The position numbers and the translations under genes were made by a program. Positions 23,320-34,850 of a DNA stretch of 64,000 bases are shown here, one piece after another (position 1 is the first letter of the stretch; each line of letters starts with the position of its first letter). The notes below the pieces were generated by a model. It saw only the letters and a list, made by a program, of their open reading frames with translations. It was not told where the DNA came from and did not search any database. This DNA comes from Erigeron canadensis (Eukaryota; Streptophyta; Magnoliopsida; Asterales; Asteraceae), in contig NC_057761.1 of the NCBI RefSeq assembly GCF_010389155.1, positions 54,682,587 to 54,746,586 of the forward strand. The letters are read 5' to 3'.

Positions 23320-23945
23320 TATGTATAATAATTAATTAAAGTTTTATAATAATATTATTAGTGCTAGTTTTGTTTCATAGTTTTTATTTCACACACTTAC
23401 GGCATGTCGTATGTGTGAATTAACGTGACATTCAGTCACATTACTTGTACTTATATGTTTTGGGTATTGTTATAAAATTCATCATTTATCAAAAAAAAAG
23501 TTTTTAATAATATATGTATAATTAAAGTTTTAATCAATGAATTCATTTAGTAATACAATTTTTTAATTTAAGATATCTAGAAGGATACAAATATCACATC
23601 ATTTTTCCATTCTATTAAAAATCAACTAAAAAAGAAAAAAAAAATATCACATCATTTTCCATTGTATTAAAACTCAACGAAATTACAATAAATATTATTA
23701 AAATTTACGTATTAAAAATCATTGAATATTGTCATGCAAGTTTTAAAAAACTTCCTTTTATTAAATTCTTAATTTTTAACTAAAAAAAAAAATCACAGTA
23801 TTAGCAAGATAGACACAAAGCAAAATCACATTATTAGCAAGATAGACAAACTAAAAATAAGAATAAAATAAAGAAAAGATAAAAATTCACTGATTAATCA
23901 CAGTTAATTTTACAGTAAAAATTTAAGCTAACAGAAACACATCAC
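23320..23945. other. AT-rich spacer and probable 3' UTR of the basic-protein gene
   Basis: AT-rich DNA with short direct repeats: AATATCACATCATTTTCCAT-type sequence twice at about 23590-23660, and CACATTATTAGCAAGATAGA-type sequence twice at 23795-23850. No coding signal. Confidence 0.4.
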
Positions 23946-24803
23946 TCACACAATAAGAAGTTGCTTCCATGTTCTTGCTGGTTCTGATTTGCACCTATTC
24001 AATATCAATGGCACTTCTTTCACTGCTTTTAATTCTTCAACTTCATTTCTTTCATTGCATTTACTACCACCTTCATTCACTTCAACATTTTCATTTTCAT
24101 CTTCTTTCTTAATCTTTAAATTTTTAATCTTTTCTGAAATTTCTTCTTCCTCTTTTTTCTCCATTCCTGATTCCCAAAACTTATTTGCTAATGAAGAAGA
24201 TCTGTATGGTGCAGATCTACATCTTGTTAACAAAAACGCATTTTTCGGTGGTGATTTTGAAATCAAACCTTGATTAATATCTTCTTGTTCTTCTTCTTTT
24301 TCTTGTTCATCACCATTTTTTCCGGCGACTTGCTTGATTACACTTACCGGCGCACAAACATCCACCGGAGAATCATCTAAAAAGGTGGAACTTTCGCAGT
24401 ACCCACATCGGAAAAACGATACCCATTTGCTTAAAACATTAAAAATCGATCTGGGTTTTAGTTTTCTAAAACACCGGCAAATGATGTTTCTTGATTTACG
24501 GCGGAGGACGGCGGCGCTACCGGCGGTGGTGGCAACGTTGCTGGTGGTGGTGGCGGTGGTGGTTTTCTTGGACCGTCTGACACGGACTTGGCCGATGCAC
24601 GTGACTTTAGGTGAAGATGGTTCTTGTATGGCCTCAATATTTGTGTTTTTCCTTCTAAAAAACATAGGGCTGGCACGTGACCTTCTTCCTCCTCTTTTAG
24701 TGCTTTTGTTTCCCACATTGCTTCTTAAAAACCTCATTAATGGTGGTGGGAATTTTTCTGTTGTTCTTCCTGGACTTGATATGGGTTTTGTTGATTTCAT
24801 CAT
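23946..24803 (-). CDS. Plant 'protamine P1-like' family basic protein, intronless, 285 aa
   Basis: The open frame extends upstream to 24872, but its first codon there is GTG; the first real ATG is at 24803 with a second at 24800. The N-terminus is Lys/Arg/Ser-rich, then comes the conserved 'PKVTCIGQVRVRRSKK', a Thr/Ala linker, a 'CRCFRKLKPRSIF' basic-Cys segment, an acidic coiled stretch rich in Glu/Lys, and two related motifs, 'LLTRCRSAPYRSS' and 'LILNRCKSEPAR'. This layout matches a plant family annotated as 'protamine P1 family' (for example Arabidopsis At2g37100), named for composition rather than homology to sperm protamines. Function unknown; the RxRSAP and CKSEPAR motifs suggest a regulated or phosphorylated scaffold, by inference. 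Reading frames on the plus strand here are shadows. Confidence 0.85.
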   Translation of the reverse strand: MMKSTKPISSPGRTTEKFPPPLMRFLRSNVGNKSTKRGGRRSRASPMFFRRKNTNIEAIQEPSSPKVTCIGQVRVRRSKKTTTATTTSNVATTAGSAAVLRRKSRNIICRCFRKLKPRSIFNVLSKWVSFFRCGYCESSTFLDDSPVDVCAPVSVIKQVAGKNGDEQEKEEEQEDINQGLISKSPPKNAFLLTRCRSAPYRSSSLANKFWESGMEKKEEEEISEKIKNLKIKKEDENENVEVNEGGSKCNERNEVEELKAVKEVPLILNRCKSEPARTWKQLLIV

Positions 24804-24873
24804 CTTTGTTAATTTATATGAATCAAACGTCCAAAAAATGCCACTTATTTTTTGCTTGACATATTTACACACA

Positions 24874-24933
24874 TTATGTGTGTGATGAAATTAAACAAGA
24901 ACACACAATGTGTGTGTGCTTCTTGAATTTCAT
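24874..24933 (-). promoter_or_regulatory. Upstream reading frame (19 codons) before the basic-protein start
   Basis: The likely 5' UTR contains ATG at 24933 followed by 18 more codons and TAA at 24876-24874. A second short upstream frame starts at 24874 (MCVNMSSKK). A TATA-like CTATATTAAC lies at about 24992-25001. Such upstream frames can reduce translation of the main frame. Confidence 0.4.
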
Positions 24934-25087
24934 TGATGGGGGATATTTAAGGTTTTAGAGAGAGTGGGCAAAGGAGGGAGGAAAATGGTTGTTAATATAG
25001 GCACTTGTGTTTTCACCAAAGTTGTAAAAAGGGATATAACCAATGTACTTATTTTCATGCTTGTGGTGCAAGTTTGATATCAAGTAC

Positions 25088-26350
25088 TCATATTGATTTG
25101 AGACAAAGATTTACCTTTTGATGGGGCCGTAACAAATATTTACGCTTCTTATATTTCTTTGGGGGTATTTCCGAGTATACGTAACAATCAAACACTCTTA
25201 ATTTTTGATATCTATCAAATGGGTGGGTTAAATAAGAAATAAACAATAAAAAAAAAAGTATAAGAGGATCAATCTCGACCGTTGAATTGAGAGATCGGAT
25301 GGAAAGAAAAGATGTATCTCCGGCGACATCTCCGACCATCTTCATAGGATCAAATCATCACTGATCATCTCTGGCAACATCTCCGGTCATCTTCATCTCC
25401 AGCAATCATCAGTTTCGTTTTCCGGTGGATATGGTATGGGCGTTGCCATCATCCGCTCTAAAATGGTCGTCACCGGACGCATATGGAAATCGTATGAATT
25501 TAATGGGTGGCGATCCAAGATATGGTGGCGATTTGATACGGTACGGGCTTCGCCCTTGCTGCCGGCACCAGCGCCGGCGCCGTGATTGGGGTGCTCGGAG
25601 ATGATGGTGGTGGCGGCGATGGTTGTCTCGCTGGAGAAAAAAGAAGAAGGAGGAAGAAGATGTTTGATCTAAGCCATCAAAATGCTTGATCGGACGACCC
25701 AGATCAGTCATCTGGTATTTTTTTTACCCCATCCTCAAATTATTTTTCCGTATCAAATAATTGCAAATTCAAGATTTTTGATTATACTATATAAGTTATT
25801 ATTTTATATTTATTGCAGTAAGTAATAATTTATTAATGACAACTTTTAAAAGTTACATTAGAGTGATTGAAATTAAAATTACCACTCACTAAAATATTCC
25901 ATGTAGAATAATGATTCCTACATGGGTAAATAATGCCATATACAACACTACTACGACTCAATTATAGCTACAATACAATATAACTTTCAACCGCATTAGA
26001 AGTTTACAGCAGTACCACCTAGTTATAAAAATAGGGAAAATGATCCGTACTGCAGACTTTACCTAAGCTTAGGTACTGCTACATTAAAAAAAGTTACATA
26101 TTAAACCTTTGAATTTAATAAACATACATAACCCCCTGAATTTTACATAAACTCCCTCTGAATTTTACATAATCACCTCCTGCTTTACCTAAGATAGATA
26201 CTGCATGCTTTACCTAATCTTTTCCATAAAAATAATAGCATTTGCACGGGTGGATGCGCAATCAGACAACTTTTTACTTTGAAAAGGCAGCCGATTTGGA
26301 TGAAGAATAATAAAGAAATTACTGTTTGTTAACTTTTCCATTGTTATATG
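25088..26350. other. Intergenic spacer with a dispersed repeat at 25270-25720
   Basis: The GC-richer block 25270-25720 has Pro/Arg-rich open frames but no domain. Its core at about 25415-25530 is shared with 59175-59290, so it is a dispersed repeat rather than a gene. Flanks are AT-rich. Confidence 0.5.
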
Positions 26351-26449
26351 TATCTACCAAATTACATTACAAATAATATAATGGGGAGGTGAATAAAAGT
26401 TCTACCAAATTACATTACAAATAATATAACGAAGAGGTGAATAAAAGGT
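26351..26449 (+). repeat. Two-copy tandem repeat, ~50-bp unit
   Basis: TCTACCAAATTACATTACAA followed by ATAATATAA and GAGGTGAATAAAAG occurs twice back to back, differing at a few positions. Confidence 0.75.
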
Positions 26450-28551
26450 TGTCTCATACTCAAATTTATGTTTAAAAACTTTCATATATTATTTTTTTAA
26501 ACCATAAAATTCATGAAGATATATGATTAAATAATTGATGTATGAGAAGTTTTATATTTAAGCTTAAATATGAAACAACCTATTCACTTTTCCCTAATAT
26601 AATACCGTATAATATAAATATATAATGTAGCCTTTTGTAATCTTTGACATGGATTTGTTTGTATATATAGAACTTGTTATACACGCGGTATCTTTTTGTA
26701 TACGTGCAAACATCCAGCTTTTGGGTTTGGATAAAATTGCAAAAAAGAAAAGAAAAAAGTCACTTTAACGTGCATGCTAAAAATGTTTGCATTCTCTAAC
26801 TTGTTCGTTTGTAATCTAGCTACCATCTAATTTAAAATTGGGATTTAAAGAATACATACAATGTGAGATCATTACAAAGTGAATTGGTAATTAAAATTTA
26901 AAATCATGAGATGTGTATTAATAAAAAATAATAATAATAATATTTTCATCGGGTTTAGATTCTGCTAGGTATGATTTTTGCCAGTATGTACCCAACTGTT
27001 CACATATATTTGATAGAATAGTGTGTGTGACACTCAATTTCTTGCACTCAATTTCTTGATATTTTTTTCTGCACTCTCTCTCATCTATATTTAAATTATA
27101 ATAAAATGATTTTTTTTCTAGAAAATTATCTTTTAAACGCCTGTTATCATTAGAGTAAAAGCTTTTTTTATAATTTTTTTAACAAAAAGTGTTAACATAT
27201 CAGCTTAATCATTGGAGATGAGCTAAATATATATGTAGCCAAGAGATATATTTGATAAGTTGTAAAAATTATACTTAAAGGGTAAAAACACATTCCTTTC
27301 CAAAAAGCAGAACCAGAGGCACTTGTCATTGGATTGAAGTTAAATAATACCATATATAAGGTAAAAACACATTCCTTTTCAAATTTGATGTAGGAAAAAA
27401 GGAAATGTCTAGAGACCAAGAAATGGCTCCCACCTTCTCCTTTCTAGTATCTATTTTTCTGTACATGCAACCAGAGAATTTACATGGCTGAGTTCCATTT
27501 TGATATTTTGACTGAACTACCACCCACTCCATCTTTGGTGATGTAACTCAACATGTGTGTATTTTAGAAATTTACCCATGTAGGAAGTGACAGAACATGT
27601 AGGAGGGTACCCCAACACTCCAATAAACAAGAAAACAAAATGTCAACATAGATTTCAGAAAATTATTTCCCTTTCTTGCACTCAATCAAGAACTTGTCTT
27701 TTGACCCCACAATGAAAACAGGCCCCTAACAGATCCAACATACACATAATCTATCGTTCTAAAACTATAGTAGACTAGACTACTGAAGATCAATAATTTA
27801 CACTAGTCCATTATCAACTCCTCTGCTGTAGTTTTGTGCTAGAATGGCCACAGGATATGAAATCAAAATTGTATCCCATGTATTCCATTTGTAATCAAAA
27901 AAGATTTTTTATGTTCAGTTTATAAATAAAAAGACAAGCCCTTAATTCGGATGTGCATAGTCTAACCAAAATATCATTGTCACCGTGTTAAAACCTTTTT
28001 CTGACCACCCGGAAGATGTTTATTTAAGAAGGTTCATATGATCAAAGGTAAAAAAATATATATATTTTTTTATCAATTATATGAGATTGTGATGTGAAAA
28101 GTAATAAAAAAAATGTGTATCATCTCCTCCATTCTCTTAACCATAGAGCATATTGATATCTAAAGCTCTCAAGGATGTATCGACATACCCTCTAAAACTT
28201 TTTAGACAATGAAATATTACTATATAAGCTTAAAGCGACCTATGTATATATATCAGTTATAACCGATACATGCATATAATTTACTGCCTTAACACCAATC
28301 CCAACATATATAAGATCACATACAACAGATCATACCAGTTTGATTAGCCTATTCAACAGTAAACCTCAACTGCAGAAAAGAATATCATGCAGATTACCAA
28401 ATATTCTATAAACCTTGGAAAAGAAAAAGTCAGTTACAAACAAAGAAATCTTACTAACTTAGCAGACACCTAGGATTAAAATTTAAATTTTCTAAACAAT
28501 GTACAAGTTTCATCACATGGGAGCTAGGTTAGTACATGCTGACAAAACATT
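26450..28551. other. Spacer downstream of the POLAR-like gene
   Basis: AT-rich, with a short duplicated phrase GGTAAAAACACATTCCTTT at about 27280 and 27360. The part nearest 28551 is probably 3' UTR of the POLAR-like gene. No coding region is supported. Confidence 0.4.
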
Positions 28552-31500
28552 TCAATCAAAGTCAAGTGTCCTTTTAATCCCAATCATTGACCTACCATCA
28601 CCATTAATCTGGCTATGAGTCCTATTAGCTTGGCATTCCCTTTCATCATCTGCAAACATAATGTTTCACTCTTAGAAACACTATCCTAAATATTTTAGAT
28701 GCTTGCATTTTATACAACAAACCTTTAAGGTATGGTTATACATACAAATGCTATGGATATTTTTTCACTTGATTACACCAAAATTTCGTGTTCCAGTTCA
28801 AAGGTCAAAAGCGTACCTGAGGGACAGGTTAGAGAAAAATCAGTGAGGCGTTTCACGCAATCTTTCAATGCTTGCAACTCGGATTCTTTTTCCACGAGCT
28901 TGGAATTTGTGCGCTGCAATTCGGACTCTAACTCAACGATTTGACTTTCTTGTTGTTCGAGTAGCAGATGACATAACTTTTTATCAAGTTCAAATGGCAT
29001 TACGCCATTACATTGATTAAATTCGGAACTGGGATCTTGTGGTTTGGAGAGATTCTCAGTTGACGTTTCATTCTGTAAAACATGAAAAAGACTTGGTCAG
29101 AAATGGTTCAGTAGAACTGCTAATGAAATATATTACAGCCCTACGGGCTACATAACCACTTATAATCATGGCAACGGAAAATAAGGAAGTTATATACGAA
29201 TTCACTTTATGAAGAACTACAAATTTGCTTTCTTAAGCGGCTTATGCATATTTTGTGCCTATTAACGGTTCATGGTTGGAAAAACTACTAGGATAGTAGG
29301 ATGAGGTAGAGGGGGGAAAACTGGGAACGATGCTAGGATGCGAAACATGTCAAAATGAAATGATCAGCAAGCATTTTTGTCATATATATCAATGAGTTAA
29401 ATCTGATTACGAAAGTAAACTTTTACAGTAACAATATTAACTTTTGAACTAAACTATTAGCCTATCGGGAGGTTATTTGTAATATTCAGACATTTTGGGC
29501 TACTTTCAGCCGGTTTGTGAAGTTTCCTTTTCAGCAAAATTTTTAGATTGACTAGTATGTGATACAACATAACCTAAACCGCTAATCACTACATTATGAG
29601 TCTTATCTGCACCCACAATCACTTTCAAAGTTTCGCCCATAGATAAGATGGCACAGTGATCAAAAATGTTTATTAACATCTGCTATAAGTTTAATAATAT
29701 AGTCTAATATAAAGGCAAGTCAAAACATATTCATTTTACATGAACAAATGTTTTATGATTTCACAAGTATAAATAGGTCATTTAATCCACTTCATTTCAA
29801 ATGGGTGATTGGGCCAATCTTCTTTCTCAAAAGTCAAAACGGTCAAAGAAAAATATTTACTACACGGGTTAAAATTCCCCAAATATAATGTAATAATACT
29901 GGTTTATAATGATAATAACTAATACACTGACTCACTAAAGAGAATTTTAGAAAAATAGCAAAAAGGAAATGTTCACATGTCAAGCCACCCAATCCAACAT
30001 GTACTGATATGAACCAATTGACTACAGCCTCATTTTGACCCATTTTCCAACCCATCCATCTTTGATATTCAAACTATAAGAATACAGTATTTTAGATAAG
30101 AAAGAAGAACCTGTAAAGAAGATAAAGTTTCAGTGGTGGACACCTGAAGTTTCAGAAGCTCACACTCAAGTTCGGCTTCTAATTGACCCAATTCCACCAC
30201 ATCTCGATGTGGTTCTTCAGTGAGAACGCTACTTGCATATCCACCTTCATCACTCATGGGAAAACCATAATCTTCAATAATATCATCATTCCTACAAGAA
30301 GATTGGCCCGCTATATTATCTGATCGCTTCTGATTTACATTTCTTTCGTCTTTAAAATTGTACAATGATTTTCTTTTGGAAATCTCAGCTTTTAACTCCA
30401 AGACAACCTTAGCAGTCTCATCTACTGCTGTATTTAGCCTATCCATTTCGACTTTTCGAGCTGACATCATATACATCATTCCAACTCCAACTCCGTAACC
30501 AAAAGATGATTTATCTGCATACATTACAAAGAATCAGAGAACAAGAATGTAATCAATTTGAGGAGTTGTAGACATGTACACTAAAATGAAAATATATGCT
30601 TCTGAGTAGGGATAGCATACGATTGTTTCCCTTGTTAATCAATGCGACTACATTCTCAGTACACAAACTGAATCTAGTTGGGTCAAAGGGAAAAGATTAG
30701 ACCTTTTACAAGACAATATACTAAGATGCCTGAGAGTAAACATACTCAGATAACAAATGTACCGAGTTACTTCAAATTACAAGAACACATAAACTCAAGA
30801 GAATACCTTTAAAATCAACAGTATCACGTTTGGCAGAAACATTTCTTCGGGTAGGTCTTTTCTTCAAATAAACAGAAAATTTACTTTTATTATTCTTATG
30901 ATTATCAACTAAACCATCAACACTTTTCTTTCTAGAGCCAACTTTTCTTTCATTATTTCCCATATTACCTTTCATCCCATAAAGACGTACCAATATCTTC
31001 CTCCAATTTTTTGACCAATGAGAAGCACTAGAAAATCTAGTTATCAATGATGTTTTTTCATTTGAAATAAAAGATTTTGCATTAGCATCCTCACGAAGAG
31101 ATGGCACTTTTTCCGTGGGCTTGTAAGTTTTAGTGAGAAGATGCTTAGCAAAATACACAGATCCCACTATTGCTGAAGCCACCAAAACTTGCCACATTTT
31201 GCTATCTTAATCAAGAACTATTGCTTTAGAGTTAGATAGTGAAACAATGGGATTTAGAGATGAAGTTTCTGTTGTACATTCTTCTCACACTAATGGAGGC
31301 AATATATAATATATAGATACAATTTATTTATGGAAACAATTAAATCAGGCCAACATTACTTCTCAATCTTTCCAAGTCAACCCTCTACTTTCTCTTTTTC
31401 CTTATTTACCAAGCAAGCATAGTCAGTCTTAAAATGATCAGTTACAAACCTACAATCAGAGTTTTCAAATCAATATGACTAAAAGGCATATCACAATAAT

Positions 31501-32312
31501 TTCATCTTCATCTTCATAATAAACGCATAACTAATTGGCAGCACAAAACTTCATTCCCTTCTTAGCTAAATTAAAATAGCATAATTAAAATATCAATAAA
31601 ACTTAAGAGCATAAGTGATGGGGCAACAAACCATAACAAAAAGTTCATATCAGTAACAACACAACACTACACCACACTGATAGGTAACAATCACTCTAAA
31701 AACTAGACCCTTAAAGTACATAAAACAAAAGTTTGGGTCAACGTGGTTACCCTTTAAGTAAATAAAACTAATTGGGTCAATGGCAAGTCGGCAACCAACA
31801 GGCAAACAAACAATATTTTGCAGGACACTGCAATAATAAGATGAATAAGCATGAACATACGAGCATTTATTTAACACAAACACACAAAAAGAACATGAGT
31901 AAATGTTCAAAAGTTTACCTTTAAAATCGAAAGAACCACACTTCGCCGAAGCATTTCTGCTGGCCCGTCTCTTCTTCAAACAAACAACAAATTTCTTCCC
32001 ATTTTTCCTCTGATCAGCTACTAACCGCTCATCAATTTTCTTAACAGGACCAACTTTTCTCTCATTCTTTCCTTTACTTGCACCTACTTTCTTCCTAAAA
32101 TTCTTAGATTCATTAGAAGCACTAGAAAACCTAAAAATGGATGGCCTTTCTTGATCCAAAACTGAATTTTTTTCATCATCATTTTCTATTTCTGTAAGTA
32201 AATCAACATTTTGTGGTAAATGATTTGTGGGTTTGTAATCTTTTGTATAAAGAAGATTTTTTGCAAAATACCCAGATCCTGCAACTGCTGCAGCTAGTAA
32301 AACTTGCCACAT
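28552..32312 (-). CDS. POLAR: POLAR-like protein (distal first exon form, 383 aa)
   Basis: Exons on the minus strand: 1a 32312-31919, 2 30514-30111, 3 29072-28817, 4 28649-28552; phases 1,0,1 join cleanly. The N-terminus 'MWQVLLAAAVAGSGYFAKNL' is a hydrophobic anchor, followed by a basic Lys/Arg/Ser region. Exon 2 has 'SFGYGVGVGMMYMMSARK' and a coiled coil ('LNTAVDETAKVVLELKAEI'). Exon 3 has 'FELDKKLCHLLLEQQESQIV' and a second coiled coil through 'ALKDCVKRLTDFSL'. These blocks are those of the POLAR/POLAR-like family; Arabidopsis POLAR marks and organises polarity during asymmetric stomatal-lineage divisions with the BASL/BIN2 system. Whether this is the POLAR orthologue or a paralogue cannot be told. 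A second in-phase first exon (1b) lies inside intron 1. The upstream TTG-started extension to 32336 is not used. Confidence 0.88.
30807..31197 (-). CDS. POLAR: Alternative first exon 1b of the POLAR-like gene
   Basis: This exon encodes 130 residues starting 'MWQVLVASAIVGSVYFAKHL'. It is clearly homologous to exon 1a (shared MWQVL, YFAK, YKPT, RFSSAS, SKN-RK, NERKVG, LKKR, RN-SAK and DFK), with the same phase and the same donor context TTTTAAAG|GTA. Joined to exon 2 it gives a 382-aa protein. It has its own start codon and a TATA-like run at 31302-31317 on the minus strand, about 110 bases upstream. The two exons therefore look like a tandem duplication giving alternative promoters and N-termini. 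One copy could instead be a decayed remnant, but it has no stop or frameshift. Confidence 0.75.
31302..31317 (-). promoter_or_regulatory. TATA-like box for POLAR-like exon 1b
   Basis: CTATATATTATATATT on the minus strand about 110 bases upstream of the exon 1b ATG (31197). For exon 1a a weaker CATATAAATT lies at 32443-32450. Confidence 0.4.
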
Positions 32313-32450
32313 TGTGTGATCTAAATCAAGATTCAATAATTAGGGTTTTAACTATTAAAACTGGTGAGGTTTTATCCTATTGAGGTTATGCAAATTTTTT
32401 ATTTAGATAATGAAATTCAAGAGGCTTAATATCTTGAAGAAATTTATATG

Positions 32451-34850
32451 AGTGGTTGGTTAATAAAGATTGTAGATTTGAAAACATTTAAAGATGTATA
32501 TTTGGGAAAATGTACCTATCAAACACATGGAAGAAAAACAGGATTAATGATATGGTTGATGAAAAAAATAAAAAGCTGATACTCACGTGCTTCCTGTTTT
32601 GAAAATGAAAATGTTCAATTTTTGGAGGGAGTTTGAAGTTTCGCTATTTTCTAGATTTGAAAATTTAATTTCACAAATTAATGTAGCAACAAAACTTATG
32701 GTACGACCGTATATTTCTATAGACATACAATTGTAGTCTAATGCCATAAAATGTTTGATAGTTAGATATGAACATTGGTAACTAATTCAAGTTTTGATAC
32801 AAACTCAGTTCATGATGATTATAGTATAAGAAGATAATAATGACATATTGACATGTAAGAAGATAATAACAAGACATACACAATAAACATAAAATTTGCT
32901 CTTCCTATTCAATAGGAACAATAAAATGCAATTACCAAGAGGATCGTTTTAATTGCCAAACCGGTTGAAAATATTACATGTATGTATGAATTAGAAACAT
33001 CATTTACGTTTGTAATTGCAAGCTTCTGCTATTAAATATAGGTAATGCCACATGTATCAGTAGCAACATGAAATATGCTAATCAATACAGGGATATTAGT
33101 TTAACACTAAGTGTTACCAAAAGAATAATTTATCCTGGTACTAAGCTTATATGTTTATACGAATTTTATGTTTATACAGATATTTATGCTTTTGTACATT
33201 AACACCTACAAATCTATGGTCATCTTCGGATTTTTTTGCTTTTTATCCTACAATTTTCGAATTGGAAGACTTGACCAAAGCATCAACATTGTTATCCCAG
33301 GCATCAACATTGGAACGAAATTGGTTTCGGTACTAATCGGTTCGATACCGAGAAACCGAATATAAATACCGATTATTTGAATTTTGAAAAGCATATATAA
33401 CAGTAGGATGTAGTGGTAAGCTATTAATCTCTGTTGTCTTACATGTGGTATTTTGTATCTCTCGATATACGTATATCATTTTATCATCTGAAAGTGTATG
33501 TATATCTATACTCCAATTGAATCTTTTAATTATTTTTCTTATTATTTTATTTCACTCTTCATCATCAATATATTTGATATATACACATTTATTCACCATT
33601 ATATATAATCTAGTCAACTCAATAGATTGAGATCTAGGAGATATCTTTTTCTTAATGATATGAACAAATATATAAACGTACAAAACGTTACAATATATCC
33701 CCCAATAAATTTTAGTTTTACTATGGAAATTATAAAAAAAACTGGTCTTATGTTACACTAAAAAAACAGAGTACACATAACTGGAACATAATGCCTCGTC
33801 TTTAGCGTTAGATACACACCGACTGCAAAGGTATTTTTTTCCTTTTTCTCATCTTTGAAATTCATTACATAATTATTTTACATCATGCGATCGATTGGTA
33901 AATACGAGTTTAGATCAAAATTCCGTACCAGGAAGTATAAACAAGAAACAAGATATGTAAAATAGGTACTACACGGTATGGTACCGAAAATCTCGGTACC
34001 GAAACCGGTACCGGTACCGGTATCCCATTTTCGGTACGGTATCGGTTTTCATTTTACGGTGAATTTGGTTTCGGTATTTTCGGTATCGGTACGGTATTGG
34101 TACCGAGCTCATCCCTACTCCATATAGTAGTTTATTTGACCACACAATCCAAAAGAAATCTCAAACTGGATGCATTGGCACAAATACAATGTATATGAAG
34201 GTATATAACCACAAGCACATAGAACTGTAGCAAGATAGATGGAACTGTTTTATCATACTCTGTAGTTACCTGAAGTTTAATCAGTAAAAGAAGACATAAG
34301 TTCCTATTAAACCATAACGTCACCTAGTGTTTTAATGACACCAATACATATAAGTTTTAATCAAGTATAATATGGGTATTTTGGTTCTAGTAATGCCATT
34401 GCAAATCTTGTAAACAGTAAACTGCGCATGATCGCCGTCTAGAAGCAGTTTACCTGGCAAGGAAAAGAAAAAAAAACAAATTCTTATTGTGGATAAACAG
34501 ATGGGCAAAAAACGGGATCTACTGAGCAGAAATTTTCACAGTTATAACAGGAGGAATGATAGATGATACACTTCAGAATACAAGATTTGGCAGATAATAC
34601 CAAGAGAGTCTATTCATGTCAACAAATATGAAAATTGTAAACTGCAAAGGCATATTGACCTTCTGATCCTATTCACTAGACTTTAAGCATAAGTATTGTA
34701 CAGTAAGGTCTGCATAGAACTACATAAGAACCGGAGCAGTTATAACCAGTCAAAATATATCATATTGCAACTTCTTTTATAAAATGTGCAACTTTGATAA
34801 TTACAACACTTTCTAATAATATCTCCAACAAATTTTATTGAACGAAAACT
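32451..34850. other. Intergenic spacer with GGTACC-rich repeat clusters
   Basis: No gene supported. GGTACCG/CGGTATCG-rich clusters at about 33295-33370 and 33965-34117 may be the two ends of one non-autonomous hAT-like element. The right cluster finishes ...GAGCTCATCCCTA, the style of end seen again at 38829. Confidence 0.45.
33965..34117. repeat. GGTACCG-rich subterminal repeat cluster
   Basis: Dense alternation of CGGTACCG, CGGTATCG and CCGGTACCGG in both orientations, ending in CATCCCTA. Such subterminal arrays are typical of non-autonomous hAT-like elements and match clusters at 33295-33370, 38210-38335 and 38695-38829. Confidence 0.6.

Noticed and set aside
24804..24872. N-terminal extension of the basic-protein frame to 24872
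   Set aside because: The first codon at 24872 is GTG; the first in-frame ATG is 24803. Plant nuclear genes rarely start at GTG.
24334..24885. Long plus-strand frame opposite the basic-protein gene
   Set aside because: It is antisense to a well-supported gene, and its composition reflects reverse-complemented Lys/Ser codons.
25409..25711. Pro/Arg-rich minus-strand frame of 100 residues
   Set aside because: No domain; overlaps a dispersed repeat also found at 59175-59290.
32313..32336. Extra eight residues at the start of POLAR-like exon 1a
   Set aside because: They begin with TTG, and the family's conserved start is MWQ, encoded from 32312.
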